Below, piece by piece: positions 1 to 7,323 of a stretch of DNA of 64,000 nucleotides; position 1 is the first letter of the stretch; the number at the start of each line of letters is the position of its first letter. The notes under the pieces are model-generated. The model did no database searches and was not told the DNA's origin. It worked only from the letters and a program-made list of their open reading frames with translations. The translations under genes were made by a program, and so were the position numbers. The DNA lies in NCBI GenBank assembly GCA_013822685.1, contig PNKV01000015.1, forward strand, positions 62,001 to 126,000, written 5' to 3'. The stretch is from Leptothrix sp. (in: b-proteobacteria) (GTDB taxonomy: Bacteria; Pseudomonadota; Gammaproteobacteria; Burkholderiales; Burkholderiaceae_C).

Positions 1-85
1 ACTGCTGGCCCACCAGCAGGCTCCACCGGCCCATCATGGCTTCATAGGCGGCGCCGTCTTCAAAGCGGATGGTCTGGTCTGGCAT
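1..85 (-). CDS. N-terminus of a class I SAM methyltransferase (partial)
   Basis: Only the first 28 codons are inside the window; the gene runs off the left edge. Read from the ATG at 85 on the minus strand, the peptide begins MPDQTIRFEDGAAYEAMMGR and continues WSLLVG. This opening (F.DG.AYE..MGRWS) is typical of a family of SAM-dependent methyltransferases in proteobacteria. The catalytic part is outside the window, so the substrate cannot be inferred. It is divergent from the aminotransferase at 174. Confidence 0.55.
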   Translation of the reverse strand, partial: MPDQTIRFEDGAAYEAMMGRWSLLVGQQ

Positions 86-173
86 GGCGGCTTCCTGGGG
101 TGAACAACAGAGCAGGCAGCATAGCGGCAACCCCTTTTGGCCTGCTGCCGTGGGCCTACTACACTGCCTCGCC

Positions 174-1355
174 ATGAAGATCTCTCAACGCGCCCAAGCG
201 ATCACGCCCTTTTTGGCCATGGAGTTTGGCAAGCGCGCCGCCGCGCTTGAGGCCGCGGGCCACCACGTGGTCCGCCTCAACCTGGGTGAGCCTGACTTTG
301 GCGCGCCACCGGCCGTGCGCGCCGAGCTGCATCGCATCATGGGCAGCAACACGCCTTTGCCCTACACCGGCGCATTGGGCTTGCCGGCCTTGCGCGAAGC
401 CATCGCCGGCTTCTACCAAAGCGCGCATGGCGTGCCCATCAGCCCCGAGCGCGTGGTGGTCACGGCGGGCGCCTCGGCCGCCTTGCTGCTGCTCACGGCC
501 GCCTTGGTGGACCCGGGCGACGAGGTGCTGGTGGGCGACCCTTCATATCCTTGCAACCGGCAGTTCCTGAGCGGCTTCGGTGCCGACGTGCGCCTGGTGC
601 CCACCAATGCCGCCTCGCGCTTCCAGCTGGACCTGGCCGCCGTGCAGGGCCACTGGAGCCCGCGCACCCAAGGGCTGATGATCGCCACGCCCTCGAACCC
701 CACCGGCACCTCCGTGCCACCGGCCGAGCTGGCCGCCATCTGCCATTGGGCCCGTGCGCATGGCGCCTGGCGCATCGTCGACGAGATCTACCTGAACCTG
801 AGCGATGTAGATGCTTCGGCCTCAGGCCAACCCGCGCAGACCGCACTGGCCTTTGATCCGGGCGCGTGCGTGATCAACAGCTTCTCCAAGTACTTTGGCA
901 TGACGGGCTGGCGCCTGGGCTGGGCCGTGGTGCCCGATGAGCTGGTGCCCGCGATGGAAAGGCTGGCGCAGAACTACTACATCTGCGCGCCCACGCCGGC
1001 CCAGATGGCGGCGCTGGCCTGCTTCACGCCCGAATCCATCGCGGTGTGCGAGGCCAGGCGGCAAGAGTTTGCCGAGCGGCGCACGTTGGTGCTGCAAGGC
1101 CTTGAAGACATCGGCCTGCCTGTGCCTGTGCGGCCCGATGGCGCGTTCTACGTGTACATCGATGTGAGCGGCACAGGGCTGAATGCGATGCGCTTTTGCG
1201 AGCGGGCGCTGGATGAAACGCATGTGGCCCTGACGCCAGGGGATGACTTTGGCGCGTGTGGCGCTGCTCAGCACGTGCGCCTGTCGTATGCGGCTTCGCA
1301 AGATGATTTGCGCGAAGGCCTGGCACGGCTCAAGCGCTTCGTGGCCGCGCTTTAA
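174..1355 (+). CDS. PLP-dependent aminotransferase, class I/II
   Basis: A 393-residue fold-type I aminotransferase, expected to be cytosolic and to transfer an amino group between an amino acid and a 2-oxo acid. The family's LNLGEPDF motif lies near the N-terminus, SNPTGT is in the middle, and SFSKYFGMTGWRLGW contains the Schiff-base lysine. The ORF is open from 69, but the ATG at 174 (MKISQRAQAI) is the usual family start, and the upstream residues look like non-coding translation. Its stop overlaps that of the convergent hip-like gene. Substrate specificity (aspartate, alanine or aromatic) cannot be read from the sequence. Confidence 0.9.
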   Translation: MKISQRAQAITPFLAMEFGKRAAALEAAGHHVVRLNLGEPDFGAPPAVRAELHRIMGSNTPLPYTGALGLPALREAIAGFYQSAHGVPISPERVVVTAGASAALLLLTAALVDPGDEVLVGDPSYPCNRQFLSGFGADVRLVPTNAASRFQLDLAAVQGHWSPRTQGLMIATPSNPTGTSVPPAELAAICHWARAHGAWRIVDEIYLNLSDVDASASGQPAQTALAFDPGACVINSFSKYFGMTGWRLGWAVVPDELVPAMERLAQNYYICAPTPAQMAALACFTPESIAVCEARRQEFAERRTLVLQGLEDIGLPVPVRPDGAFYVYIDVSGTGLNAMRFCERALDETHVALTPGDDFGACGAAQHVRLSYAASQDDLREGLARLKRFVAAL

Positions 1356-2722
1356 GCGGGCAGCAGGGGCGCCAGGAACTCCTGGTCGACCGCGAGGTTG
1401 TCTGCCGCCAGGCGTTTGAAGTCGTCGGACACGGGCAGGTCCAACTGCCCCTCGCACACCGCCCGCCAGAACCGGTGCGCCGCTTGCGCCGCCAAGGCCC
1501 ACACCTCGGGCTTGGCCCCAATGGTGCTGAGCTTGGGCGTGATGGGCGTCAGCGCCGGGTCCACACCGCCGCCGATGGACGCATAACGCATGGGCAGGAT
1601 GTCGTAGGCCGGCGCGATGCCGCTGTACTCGCCGTCTTCGCCCAGCAGCACGGAGATGTTCTCAAAGTGCCGATCGGTGTTGCCAATGAGCTCGCTGAAG
1701 GCCGCCATCACATCCACGTTCAACTGGTCTTGCGCTGACAGGTAACGGGCCTGCACGCAGCGCGCGGCAAACTCCGACCAGGTATCCCGCGCACCAAAGA
1801 ACTCATCGTCGATGGCCCCCGCGGACAACATCCCGACCCGGCCGTGGGCACCGATCCGGTCAAAGCGTTGAACCTCCAGGAAGACGTAGTCGACGGACGC
1901 GAGCAGCTGGGTGTTCGACGCGGGCACGCCCACGCCGGCCAATGACCGAAGCGCGAGGTGCTCGAATGGCAGCAGATCGGCCATGCGGCTGCCCCGCCTC
2001 GCGAACTTCACGATCACATGGCCCATGTCCTCTGACAGGCTGAGGAACTTGGGCTGCTCGCCCCCGGCGCTGGAGCCATGCGCTGAATCCTTGAGCTGGT
2101 TCGCCATGTCCACGTAGTGGTCCAGCTTGTGCGCACGGGGCGTGGGCGCCAGCTTGCGAAAATCCATCTCTCGCTGAAGCGAGGTGGTGCCGTACACCAG
2201 GTTGCCGGCCAGGTTCAGGCCGCGGGTGAACAGGTAGGCAATGCGGTGGTCATCGCCCCAGTCCTTCAGGCTTTCGGGGTACTGGGTGTCCAGCGCAGAC
2301 GCGGCCCGCGCCACTTGCCGCCCCAGGAAGCCGGAAGGCGAGGAAAAGGCCATGTAGGGCGGCAGACCTTCGTACAAGGTGGTCTGCGTGGGTGTTCGCT
2401 CCAAGGTCGCGCCGCCCATGAGGAACTCGGCCTCGGCAAACGTCTCCATGGTGCCCGTGTGCGAAATCCTGAAAATGGTTTGACGCGGGTTGAGGCCGCC
2501 CGGCAACTCGCGCAGCCTGGCGTACTGGGGTGTCCTGTCGCCTGACACCCTGAACGTGGTGAATAGGGCAGAAGACGACTGAATAGTTCGAGACAGAGTA
2601 GGCTGGCTGATGCCCAGCGCGGTCATCAATTCACGCGCCGAGCGGGGCCCCAGGCGCATGACGCGCTCCAGCGCCTTGATCCTAGAAGAACCTTCGTGTT
2701 CGGGTCCAGCCATGGGGTTCAA
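1352..2722 (-). CDS. HipA-family kinase toxin, YjjJ-like, with N-terminal HTH
   Basis: A 456-residue protein. An N-terminal winged-helix-like segment (ARELMTALGISQPTLSRTIQ, about residues 30-50) precedes a HipA-type kinase domain. GGEQPKF marks the nucleotide loop, GNTDRHFENIS the catalytic loop, and AYDILPM the metal-binding part. HipA proteins are Ser/Thr kinases that phosphorylate translation factors. YjjJ-type members carry their own DNA-binding domain and lack a separate HipB gene, and no antitoxin gene is seen here. The start is ATG 2722 or 2713. Two copies of a TGAATAGTTC-type sequence near the start suggest autoregulation (inference). It is divergent from the TAXI gene. Confidence 0.8.
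   Translation of the reverse strand: MNPMAGPEHEGSSRIKALERVMRLGPRSARELMTALGISQPTLSRTIQSSSALFTTFRVSGDRTPQYARLRELPGGLNPRQTIFRISHTGTMETFAEAEFLMGGATLERTPTQTTLYEGLPPYMAFSSPSGFLGRQVARAASALDTQYPESLKDWGDDHRIAYLFTRGLNLAGNLVYGTTSLQREMDFRKLAPTPRAHKLDHYVDMANQLKDSAHGSSAGGEQPKFLSLSEDMGHVIVKFARRGSRMADLLPFEHLALRSLAGVGVPASNTQLLASVDYVFLEVQRFDRIGAHGRVGMLSAGAIDDEFFGARDTWSEFAARCVQARYLSAQDQLNVDVMAAFSELIGNTDRHFENISVLLGEDGEYSGIAPAYDILPMRYASIGGGVDPALTPITPKLSTIGAKPEVWALAAQAAHRFWRAVCEGQLDLPVSDDFKRLAADNLAVDQEFLAPLLPA
2580..2589. promoter_or_regulatory. Second copy of TGAATAGTTC motif inside the hip-like gene
   Basis: TGAATAGTTC lies within the early coding sequence of the HipA-like gene, matching 10 of 11 bases of the palindrome at 2733-2743. 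A promoter-proximal site plus an internal copy is a common autoregulation layout. The role is inferred only. Confidence 0.3.
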
Positions 2723-2732
2723 GAATGTTTCG

Positions 2733-2743
2733 TGAATAGTTCA
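2733..2743. promoter_or_regulatory. Putative operator in the hip-like/TAXI intergenic gap
   Basis: TGAATAGTTCA has perfect 4-base arms (TGAA/TTCA) around a 3-base centre. It sits 11 bases upstream of the hip-like ATG and beside an AT-rich stretch (TTATATAAAG) that could hold the -10 elements. The whole divergent gap is only 65 bases, so one bound regulator could affect both genes. Confidence 0.35.
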
Positions 2744-2787
2744 TTTCATTATATAAAGCATTTTCTGTTTATGTTCTCTTCCTTGCC

Positions 2788-4191
2788 ATGACCCGTCATC
2801 TCAGACAAGCCCGACAAGCCGTCAGCCTCGTGGTGCTCTCACTGCGCGACATGTTGGCCTCGGTCGGCCCGGTGTTGTTCCTGGCCCTGGCCCTGCTGGC
2901 CGCCGCCTACTGGTGGCTCGACCCGCAGCCCCCGCGCAGCGTCGTCCTGGCCACGGGCCCTGCTGACAGCGCCTATGCCGAGTTCGGACAGCGCTACGCC
3001 CAGGCGCTGGCCAAGGACGGCATCCGCGTGCAGTTGCTCACCACCGACGGGCCGGCCGGCAACCTGGACGCATTGCGCCGGGGCCGGGCCGACGTGGCCT
3101 TTGTGCGCGGCGGCAGCGCCGACATGGACGGCGAGGCCAGCAAGGGCATCATGTCCCTGGGTGCCTTGTTCTACGAACCACTGTGGCTGTTCTACCGCCC
3201 CGCCGCGTTGACCAGCCAAGGCGGCAAGGCCCCGACGAAAGGCAAGCCCGCCGCCACGGCCGATGCACGCATGACATCGCTCAGCCAACTGCGCGGTCTG
3301 CGCGTGAACCTTGACCAGCGCGGCAGCGGCGTGCCCGCGCTGATGGACCGTTTGCTGCAGGCCAATAACCTGATGTCCAACGAGATCATTGCCAGCGAGA
3401 TGGCCCCCGACGCGGCCGCGCAGGCCCTGCAGGAGGGCCGGATCGATGCCCTGGTGCTGATGACCGCGCCAGAATCGCCCGTGGTCCAGCGCCTGGTGCA
3501 ACAACCCGGCATCTTGCTGGCCGAGTTGCCGCAGGCTGATGCGCTGGCCAGGCGCTTTCCCTTTTTGCAAACGGTGACGCTGCCGCGCGGCATGGTCGAC
3601 CTGGCGCGTGACCTGCCGCCCGAAGACATCGGCCTGCTGGCGGCCACCACGGCCTTGCTCACCCGCGATGACACCCACCCGGCCCTGCGCCAGCTGTTCG
3701 CCCAAGCCGCGCAGCAAATCCATGGCGGATCAGGCTGGTTCAACGGCACGCGCGATTTTCCGAACACGCGCACCAGCGAGCTGCCCGTGAGCCCCGAGGG
3801 CGACCGCGCCATCAACGGCACGCCGCCCATCTACCAGCGCTACCTGCCGTTTTGGGCCAGCAACCTGCTTGAGCGCATGTGGCTGGTCATCGGCGGTTTG
3901 ATCGTGTTGCTGCTGCCGCTGTCACGCGTGGTCCCGCCGCTGTACACCTACCGGGTCAGGAGGCGCGTGTTCCGCTGGTACGAGCGGCTGCGGCAGGTCG
4001 AGGCACACATGGAAGATGGTGATGCCGAGACCAGCGAGTTGCTGAACGAGTTAGATGAGCTGGACCGCGTTGCAGCGCAGATCACCGTGCCGCTGGCGCA
4101 TGCGGATGAGTTGTATGCGCTGCGGAACAACATTGAGAAGACGCGCAGGCGCTTGTTGGCACGAGACCAAGGATCACCGAAACTTAATTAA
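2788..4191 (+). CDS. TAXI-family TRAP transporter solute-receptor-like protein, membrane anchored
   Basis: A 467-residue protein resembling the TAXI (TRAP-associated extracytoplasmic immunogenic) solute-binding family. An N-terminal membrane helix (about residues 28-44) is followed by the periplasmic binding domain with ATGPADSAYAEFGQRYAQAL, the region that lines the ligand cleft in this family. A second helix lies near residue 370 (WLVIGGLIVLLLPLSRVVPPL), followed by a charged cytoplasmic tail of about 90 residues. Soluble TAXI receptors lack that C-terminal helix and tail. No TRAP permease gene is adjacent, so the ligand and partner are unknown. The gene converges on the deaminase with overlapping stops. 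Confidence 0.8.
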   Translation: MTRHLRQARQAVSLVVLSLRDMLASVGPVLFLALALLAAAYWWLDPQPPRSVVLATGPADSAYAEFGQRYAQALAKDGIRVQLLTTDGPAGNLDALRRGRADVAFVRGGSADMDGEASKGIMSLGALFYEPLWLFYRPAALTSQGGKAPTKGKPAATADARMTSLSQLRGLRVNLDQRGSGVPALMDRLLQANNLMSNEIIASEMAPDAAAQALQEGRIDALVLMTAPESPVVQRLVQQPGILLAELPQADALARRFPFLQTVTLPRGMVDLARDLPPEDIGLLAATTALLTRDDTHPALRQLFAQAAQQIHGGSGWFNGTRDFPNTRTSELPVSPEGDRAINGTPPIYQRYLPFWASNLLERMWLVIGGLIVLLLPLSRVVPPLYTYRVRRRVFRWYERLRQVEAHMEDGDAETSELLNELDELDRVAAQITVPLAHADELYALRNNIEKTRRRLLARDQGSPKLN

Positions 4192-4670
4192 GCGCCCGTC
4201 AACACGGCCACGGCCTCGTCGCGCAGCCACGGCCCGTCAACCCGAACGGGTGGTTGCGTTGCGGCCAAAGCCTGGGCACAGCGCATGGGCAGCGAGGGGC
4301 CGCCCAAGGCCGCTTCAATGTCCGGTGTCGTGGCGGCGTACACCACGCGCCGGATGCCCGCCCAGAACATGGCCCCGGCACACATGGCGCACGGCTCGCC
4401 GCTGGCATAGACCGTGGCGCCCACCGTGGACAACTCGCCCAGGGCCTGACGGGCCTCCCGCACCAACACCACTTCGGCGTGGCCGGTGCAGTCGCCCGTC
4501 GTGCTTTGATTGTTCTGGGCCACCCAAAGCAAGCGGCCGTCTTTGACCAGGCTCGCGCCAAAGGGCATGTTGCCCGCCGCGCGGGCTTGGCGCGACGCCT
4601 CGATGGCGGCACGCAAGTGGGTGCGGTCGTCTTCGGTGAACACGTCGTTGGGATGCTCGGTGGCGGTCAT
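4188..4670 (-). CDS. Nucleoside/guanine deaminase, CDA superfamily
   Basis: A 160-residue cytidine-deaminase-fold enzyme. HAEVVLVREA supplies the zinc histidine and proton-shuttle glutamate, and GEPCAMCAGAMFWAGIRRVVY supplies the two zinc cysteines. This combination is shared by TadA and by guanine deaminase. The hydrophobic stretch after PCAMC and the small-molecule context (purine-type BMP binding protein, flavin reductase, same strand) favour a free-base or nucleoside deaminase over tRNA editing. It starts 2 bases after the flavin reductase stop, so the two are probably co-transcribed. Substrate is inferred. Confidence 0.8.
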   Translation of the reverse strand: MTATEHPNDVFTEDDRTHLRAAIEASRQARAAGNMPFGASLVKDGRLLWVAQNNQSTTGDCTGHAEVVLVREARQALGELSTVGATVYASGEPCAMCAGAMFWAGIRRVVYAATTPDIEAALGGPSLPMRCAQALAATQPPVRVDGPWLRDEAVAVLTGA

Positions 4671-4672
4671 GG

Positions 4673-5317
4673 TCAGATCTCGTCGATGGCGGTGCGGCGC
4701 GCGGCGGGCGTGTCACCGTCGATGGAAAAGCGGTCGCGGGTTCGCACATAAAAGCTGGCGCCAAAGCGCGCGACCGGGAAGTACTCTTGCAAGCGCACGC
4801 GCCAGGTCTCGGTGTCGACCAGGCCTTCGCGCACACGCAACCACTGCACCCGCCCAAAGAACACATGCCTGCTGTCGTTGTGCAAGTGCTCGTGCAGCAC
4901 GCATTCAAAGGCCACTGGCGCCTCGGCAATGCTGGGCACCGCCACGGTTCGCGACGGCACGGCGGTCAGGCCCGCCATGTCGAGCTCGCTCACGTCGGCG
5001 GGCGCCTCGGTGGCGCAGGCGTGCATGGCGGCGGCCAGTGCTTCATCGGGCAGGTGCACCACGAACTGGCCGTTGGCCAGGATGTGGGTGGCCGTGTCTT
5101 TCTGGCGGCCCTGGCTGTTGTGGTGGTTCACGCTCACCATCACCAGCGGCGGGTCTTCGCCCACCATGTTGAACATGGAAAACGGCGCCGCGTTGACAAC
5201 GCCCTGCGCGCTGAGTGTGGTCACCAGCGCGATAGGGCGCGGCACGATCAGGCTGGCCATCAGCTTGTAGCGCTGGTGCGTCGTCAGGGCCGGAAAGTCG
5301 ATGTGCTGGGCAGTCAT
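4673..5317 (-). CDS. Flavin reductase-like (DIM6/NTAB) FMN-binding protein
   Basis: A 214-residue split-barrel flavoprotein. The N-terminal part shows the family pattern: VPRPIALVTTLSAQG, then NAAPFSMFNMVGEDPPLVMV, which wraps the FMN. Relatives act as NAD(P)H:flavin reductases feeding two-component monooxygenases, or as FMN-dependent oxidoreductases. The ORF extends to 5368, but the ATG at 5317 (MTAQHIDFPALT) is the usual start and leaves a 19-base gap to the BMP gene. It is the middle gene of a BMP-flavin reductase-deaminase cluster. No monooxygenase partner gene is adjacent. Confidence 0.82.
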   Translation of the reverse strand: MTAQHIDFPALTTHQRYKLMASLIVPRPIALVTTLSAQGVVNAAPFSMFNMVGEDPPLVMVSVNHHNSQGRQKDTATHILANGQFVVHLPDEALAAAMHACATEAPADVSELDMAGLTAVPSRTVAVPSIAEAPVAFECVLHEHLHNDSRHVFFGRVQWLRVREGLVDTETWRVRLQEYFPVARFGASFYVRTRDRFSIDGDTPAARRTAIDEI

Positions 5318-5336
5318 GCGGTCAGGTCCTCGGGGT

Positions 5337-6437
5337 TCAGGGCAGCTTGCCGTCCACGCCTTCGACATACCACTTCATGCCCCACAGCTCGCTGTCCGGG
5401 ATGGTCTGGCCGGCGGCGATTTTCAGGGCGCCAGCCTGGTCCTTCACGGGCCCGCTGAAGGGGTGGAACTGGCCGGCCAATATGGCGGCTTTCTTGTCGC
5501 TGAAGAGCTTGGCCACGTCTGGCGGCACCACCGGGTTCAAGGCCGGCAACTCGATCATGCCCTCCTTCATGCCCCACTTGGTGTCTTCGGCCTTCCATTG
5601 GCCAGCCAGCGCCTGGCGCACCTTGTGCACGTAGTACACGCCCCAGTTCACAGTGTTGGCAGTCAGCTGTGCCTTGGCGCCAAAGGCCCGCATGTCCGAG
5701 TCCTGGCCAAAAGCGTACAGCCCCTTGGCCTGCGCCAGTTGCACGATGGCGGGCGAGTCGGTGTTTTGGTAGAACACATCGCACTGCTGCCCCGTGAGCG
5801 CCATGGCCGCATCACGCTCGCGCGCCGGGTCGTACCAGCTGTTGATCCAGACCACCTTGGTGCGCACCTTTGGGTTGACGCTGCGCGCCCCGTGGGTGAA
5901 GGCGTTGATGTTGCGCAGCACCTCGGGGATGGGGAACGAGGCCACGAAGCCCAGGTTGTTCGTCTTGGTCATGCGGCCGGCCACCATGCCGATCAGGTAG
6001 GCGCCTTCGTAAAATCGCGTCTGGTAGATGCCCACGTTCTTGGCCATCTTGTAGCCGGTGGCGTGCTCGAAGATGACGTCCGGAAACTCCTGCGCCACCT
6101 TCAAGGTCGACTCCATGAAGCCAAAGGAGGTGGTGAAGATCAAGGTGCAGCCATCCATCACCAATTGGCGGATGACCCGCTCGGCGTCGTTGGACTCGGG
6201 CACGTTCTCCACAAACACCGTCTGGACCTGGGCACCAAAGGTTTTTTCGACCAACTTGCGGCCCAGGTCATGCTGAAACGTCCAGCCCACGTTGGACACC
6301 GGCCCCGGGTAGATGAAGCCAATCTTCAAGGGCTTGGCGGCGGCGCGTGCAGCCTGAGGGGCCAGTGCCCCCAAGGTGACGATGGCGGGCGCGAGGGTGC
6401 CCAGGGCGGTGGCTTGCAGCCATTGGCGACGTTTCAT
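5337..6437 (-). CDS. BMP/PnrA-type ABC transporter substrate-binding protein
   Basis: A 366-residue periplasmic binding protein. It starts with MKRRQWLQATALGTLAPAIV, a signal peptide with a twin arginine (a Tat route is possible), and cleavage is likely after AARA. KIGFIYPGPVSNVGWTFQHD is the characteristic first strand and ligand loop of the BMP (basic membrane protein) family, which mostly binds purine nucleosides or nucleobases. No ATPase or permease gene is adjacent, so the rest of the importer is elsewhere or outside the window. It is the first gene of the minus-strand cluster and is divergent from a GntR/FCD regulator that probably controls it. Confidence 0.88.
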   Translation of the reverse strand: MKRRQWLQATALGTLAPAIVTLGALAPQAARAAAKPLKIGFIYPGPVSNVGWTFQHDLGRKLVEKTFGAQVQTVFVENVPESNDAERVIRQLVMDGCTLIFTTSFGFMESTLKVAQEFPDVIFEHATGYKMAKNVGIYQTRFYEGAYLIGMVAGRMTKTNNLGFVASFPIPEVLRNINAFTHGARSVNPKVRTKVVWINSWYDPARERDAAMALTGQQCDVFYQNTDSPAIVQLAQAKGLYAFGQDSDMRAFGAKAQLTANTVNWGVYYVHKVRQALAGQWKAEDTKWGMKEGMIELPALNPVVPPDVAKLFSDKKAAILAGQFHPFSGPVKDQAGALKIAAGQTIPDSELWGMKWYVEGVDGKLP

Positions 6438-6492
6438 GAGGACTCCTGTGACAAAGGGGCAGACAGCTTCACGTACACCTCAGGCAATTATC

Positions 6493-6502
6493 TTGTATAC
6501 GT
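6493..6502. promoter_or_regulatory. Possible GntR/FCD operator (GTATAC core)
   Basis: TTGTATACGT lies in the 150-base gap between the BMP gene and the GntR/FCD gene. Only the central GTATAC is a perfect palindrome. FCD-subfamily regulators usually bind short pseudo-palindromes with a TNGTnnnACNA pattern, which this roughly fits. Support is position plus partial pattern only. Confidence 0.25.
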
Positions 6503-6587
6503 GATTGCCATGAACTGCATGCAATGACCATGCCCGGTGGTTCTCACCACGGTGGTGCATCCCGGTTTCCAGGGCACAATCAAGCGC

Positions 6588-7292
6588 ATGGGTTTGTCAC
6601 AAAAGGCCGATATCGCCTACCTGGCCTTGCGCCAGGCCATCATGGAGCAGGCGCTCACCCCCGGCACCAAGTTGCCGGAAGACCCCTTGGCCGAGCAGTT
6701 TGAGATCAGCCGCACCTTGGTGCGCGCGGCCTTGGCGCGCCTGGCCTCCGAAGGGTTGATCGAGGTGGGCAACAAGCGCACCGCCACCGTGGCCCAGCCC
6801 AGCCTGGACGAGGCCCGGGCCGTGTTTGAGGTGCGGCGTTGCCTGGAGGCCGAGGTCGTGCGCCTGGCCTGCGAGCGCTGGCAGAGCGCCTGGCGCGCGC
6901 CGCTGGAAGCGCATGTGCGCGACGAGCAGGCGGCGGCCAAGGCCGGTCAGGCCAATGTGTCGATCCGCTTGGCGGGCGAGTTCCACATCCAACTAGCCCG
7001 GCTGAGCGGCAACCCCTTGCTCACGCGCTACCTGTCTGAGGTCACCACGCGCTGCTCACTGATCCTTGCCGTCTACGGGCGCCCGCATTCGTCTGACTGC
7101 GCCGTGACCGAGCACCGCGCGCTGATCGACGCGATGGCCCGCGGTGACGCCGCCAAGGCCATGAAGCTGATGGCCGAACACCTGGAGGGCATCGAGGCCC
7201 GGGCCCTCATCCCGCGCACCGTGCGCTCGGACCAGGACCTGGGCAGCATCCTGGCGCAGTACGCCCAGGCCGTGGGGACACCTTCGCGCTAG
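6588..7292 (+). CDS. GntR-family transcriptional regulator, FCD (FadR-like) subfamily
   Basis: A 234-residue regulator. The N-terminal winged helix shows LTPGTKLPEDPLAEQFEISR followed by TLVRAALARLASEGLIEV, the classic GntR signature. The C-terminal all-helical FCD domain has conserved histidines (EFHIQLARLSGNPLL and TEHRALIDAM) that usually hold a metal and an effector carboxylate. The ATG at 6588 (MGLSQKADIAY) is preferred over the open frame from 6537. It is divergent from the BMP-flavin reductase-deaminase cluster, so local control of that cluster is the likely role (inference). Confidence 0.88.
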   Translation: MGLSQKADIAYLALRQAIMEQALTPGTKLPEDPLAEQFEISRTLVRAALARLASEGLIEVGNKRTATVAQPSLDEARAVFEVRRCLEAEVVRLACERWQSAWRAPLEAHVRDEQAAAKAGQANVSIRLAGEFHIQLARLSGNPLLTRYLSEVTTRCSLILAVYGRPHSSDCAVTEHRALIDAMARGDAAKAMKLMAEHLEGIEARALIPRTVRSDQDLGSILAQYAQAVGTPSR

Positions 7293-7323
7293 CGCCAACG
7301 CCATGTTATTGAAAGAAGCCGAG

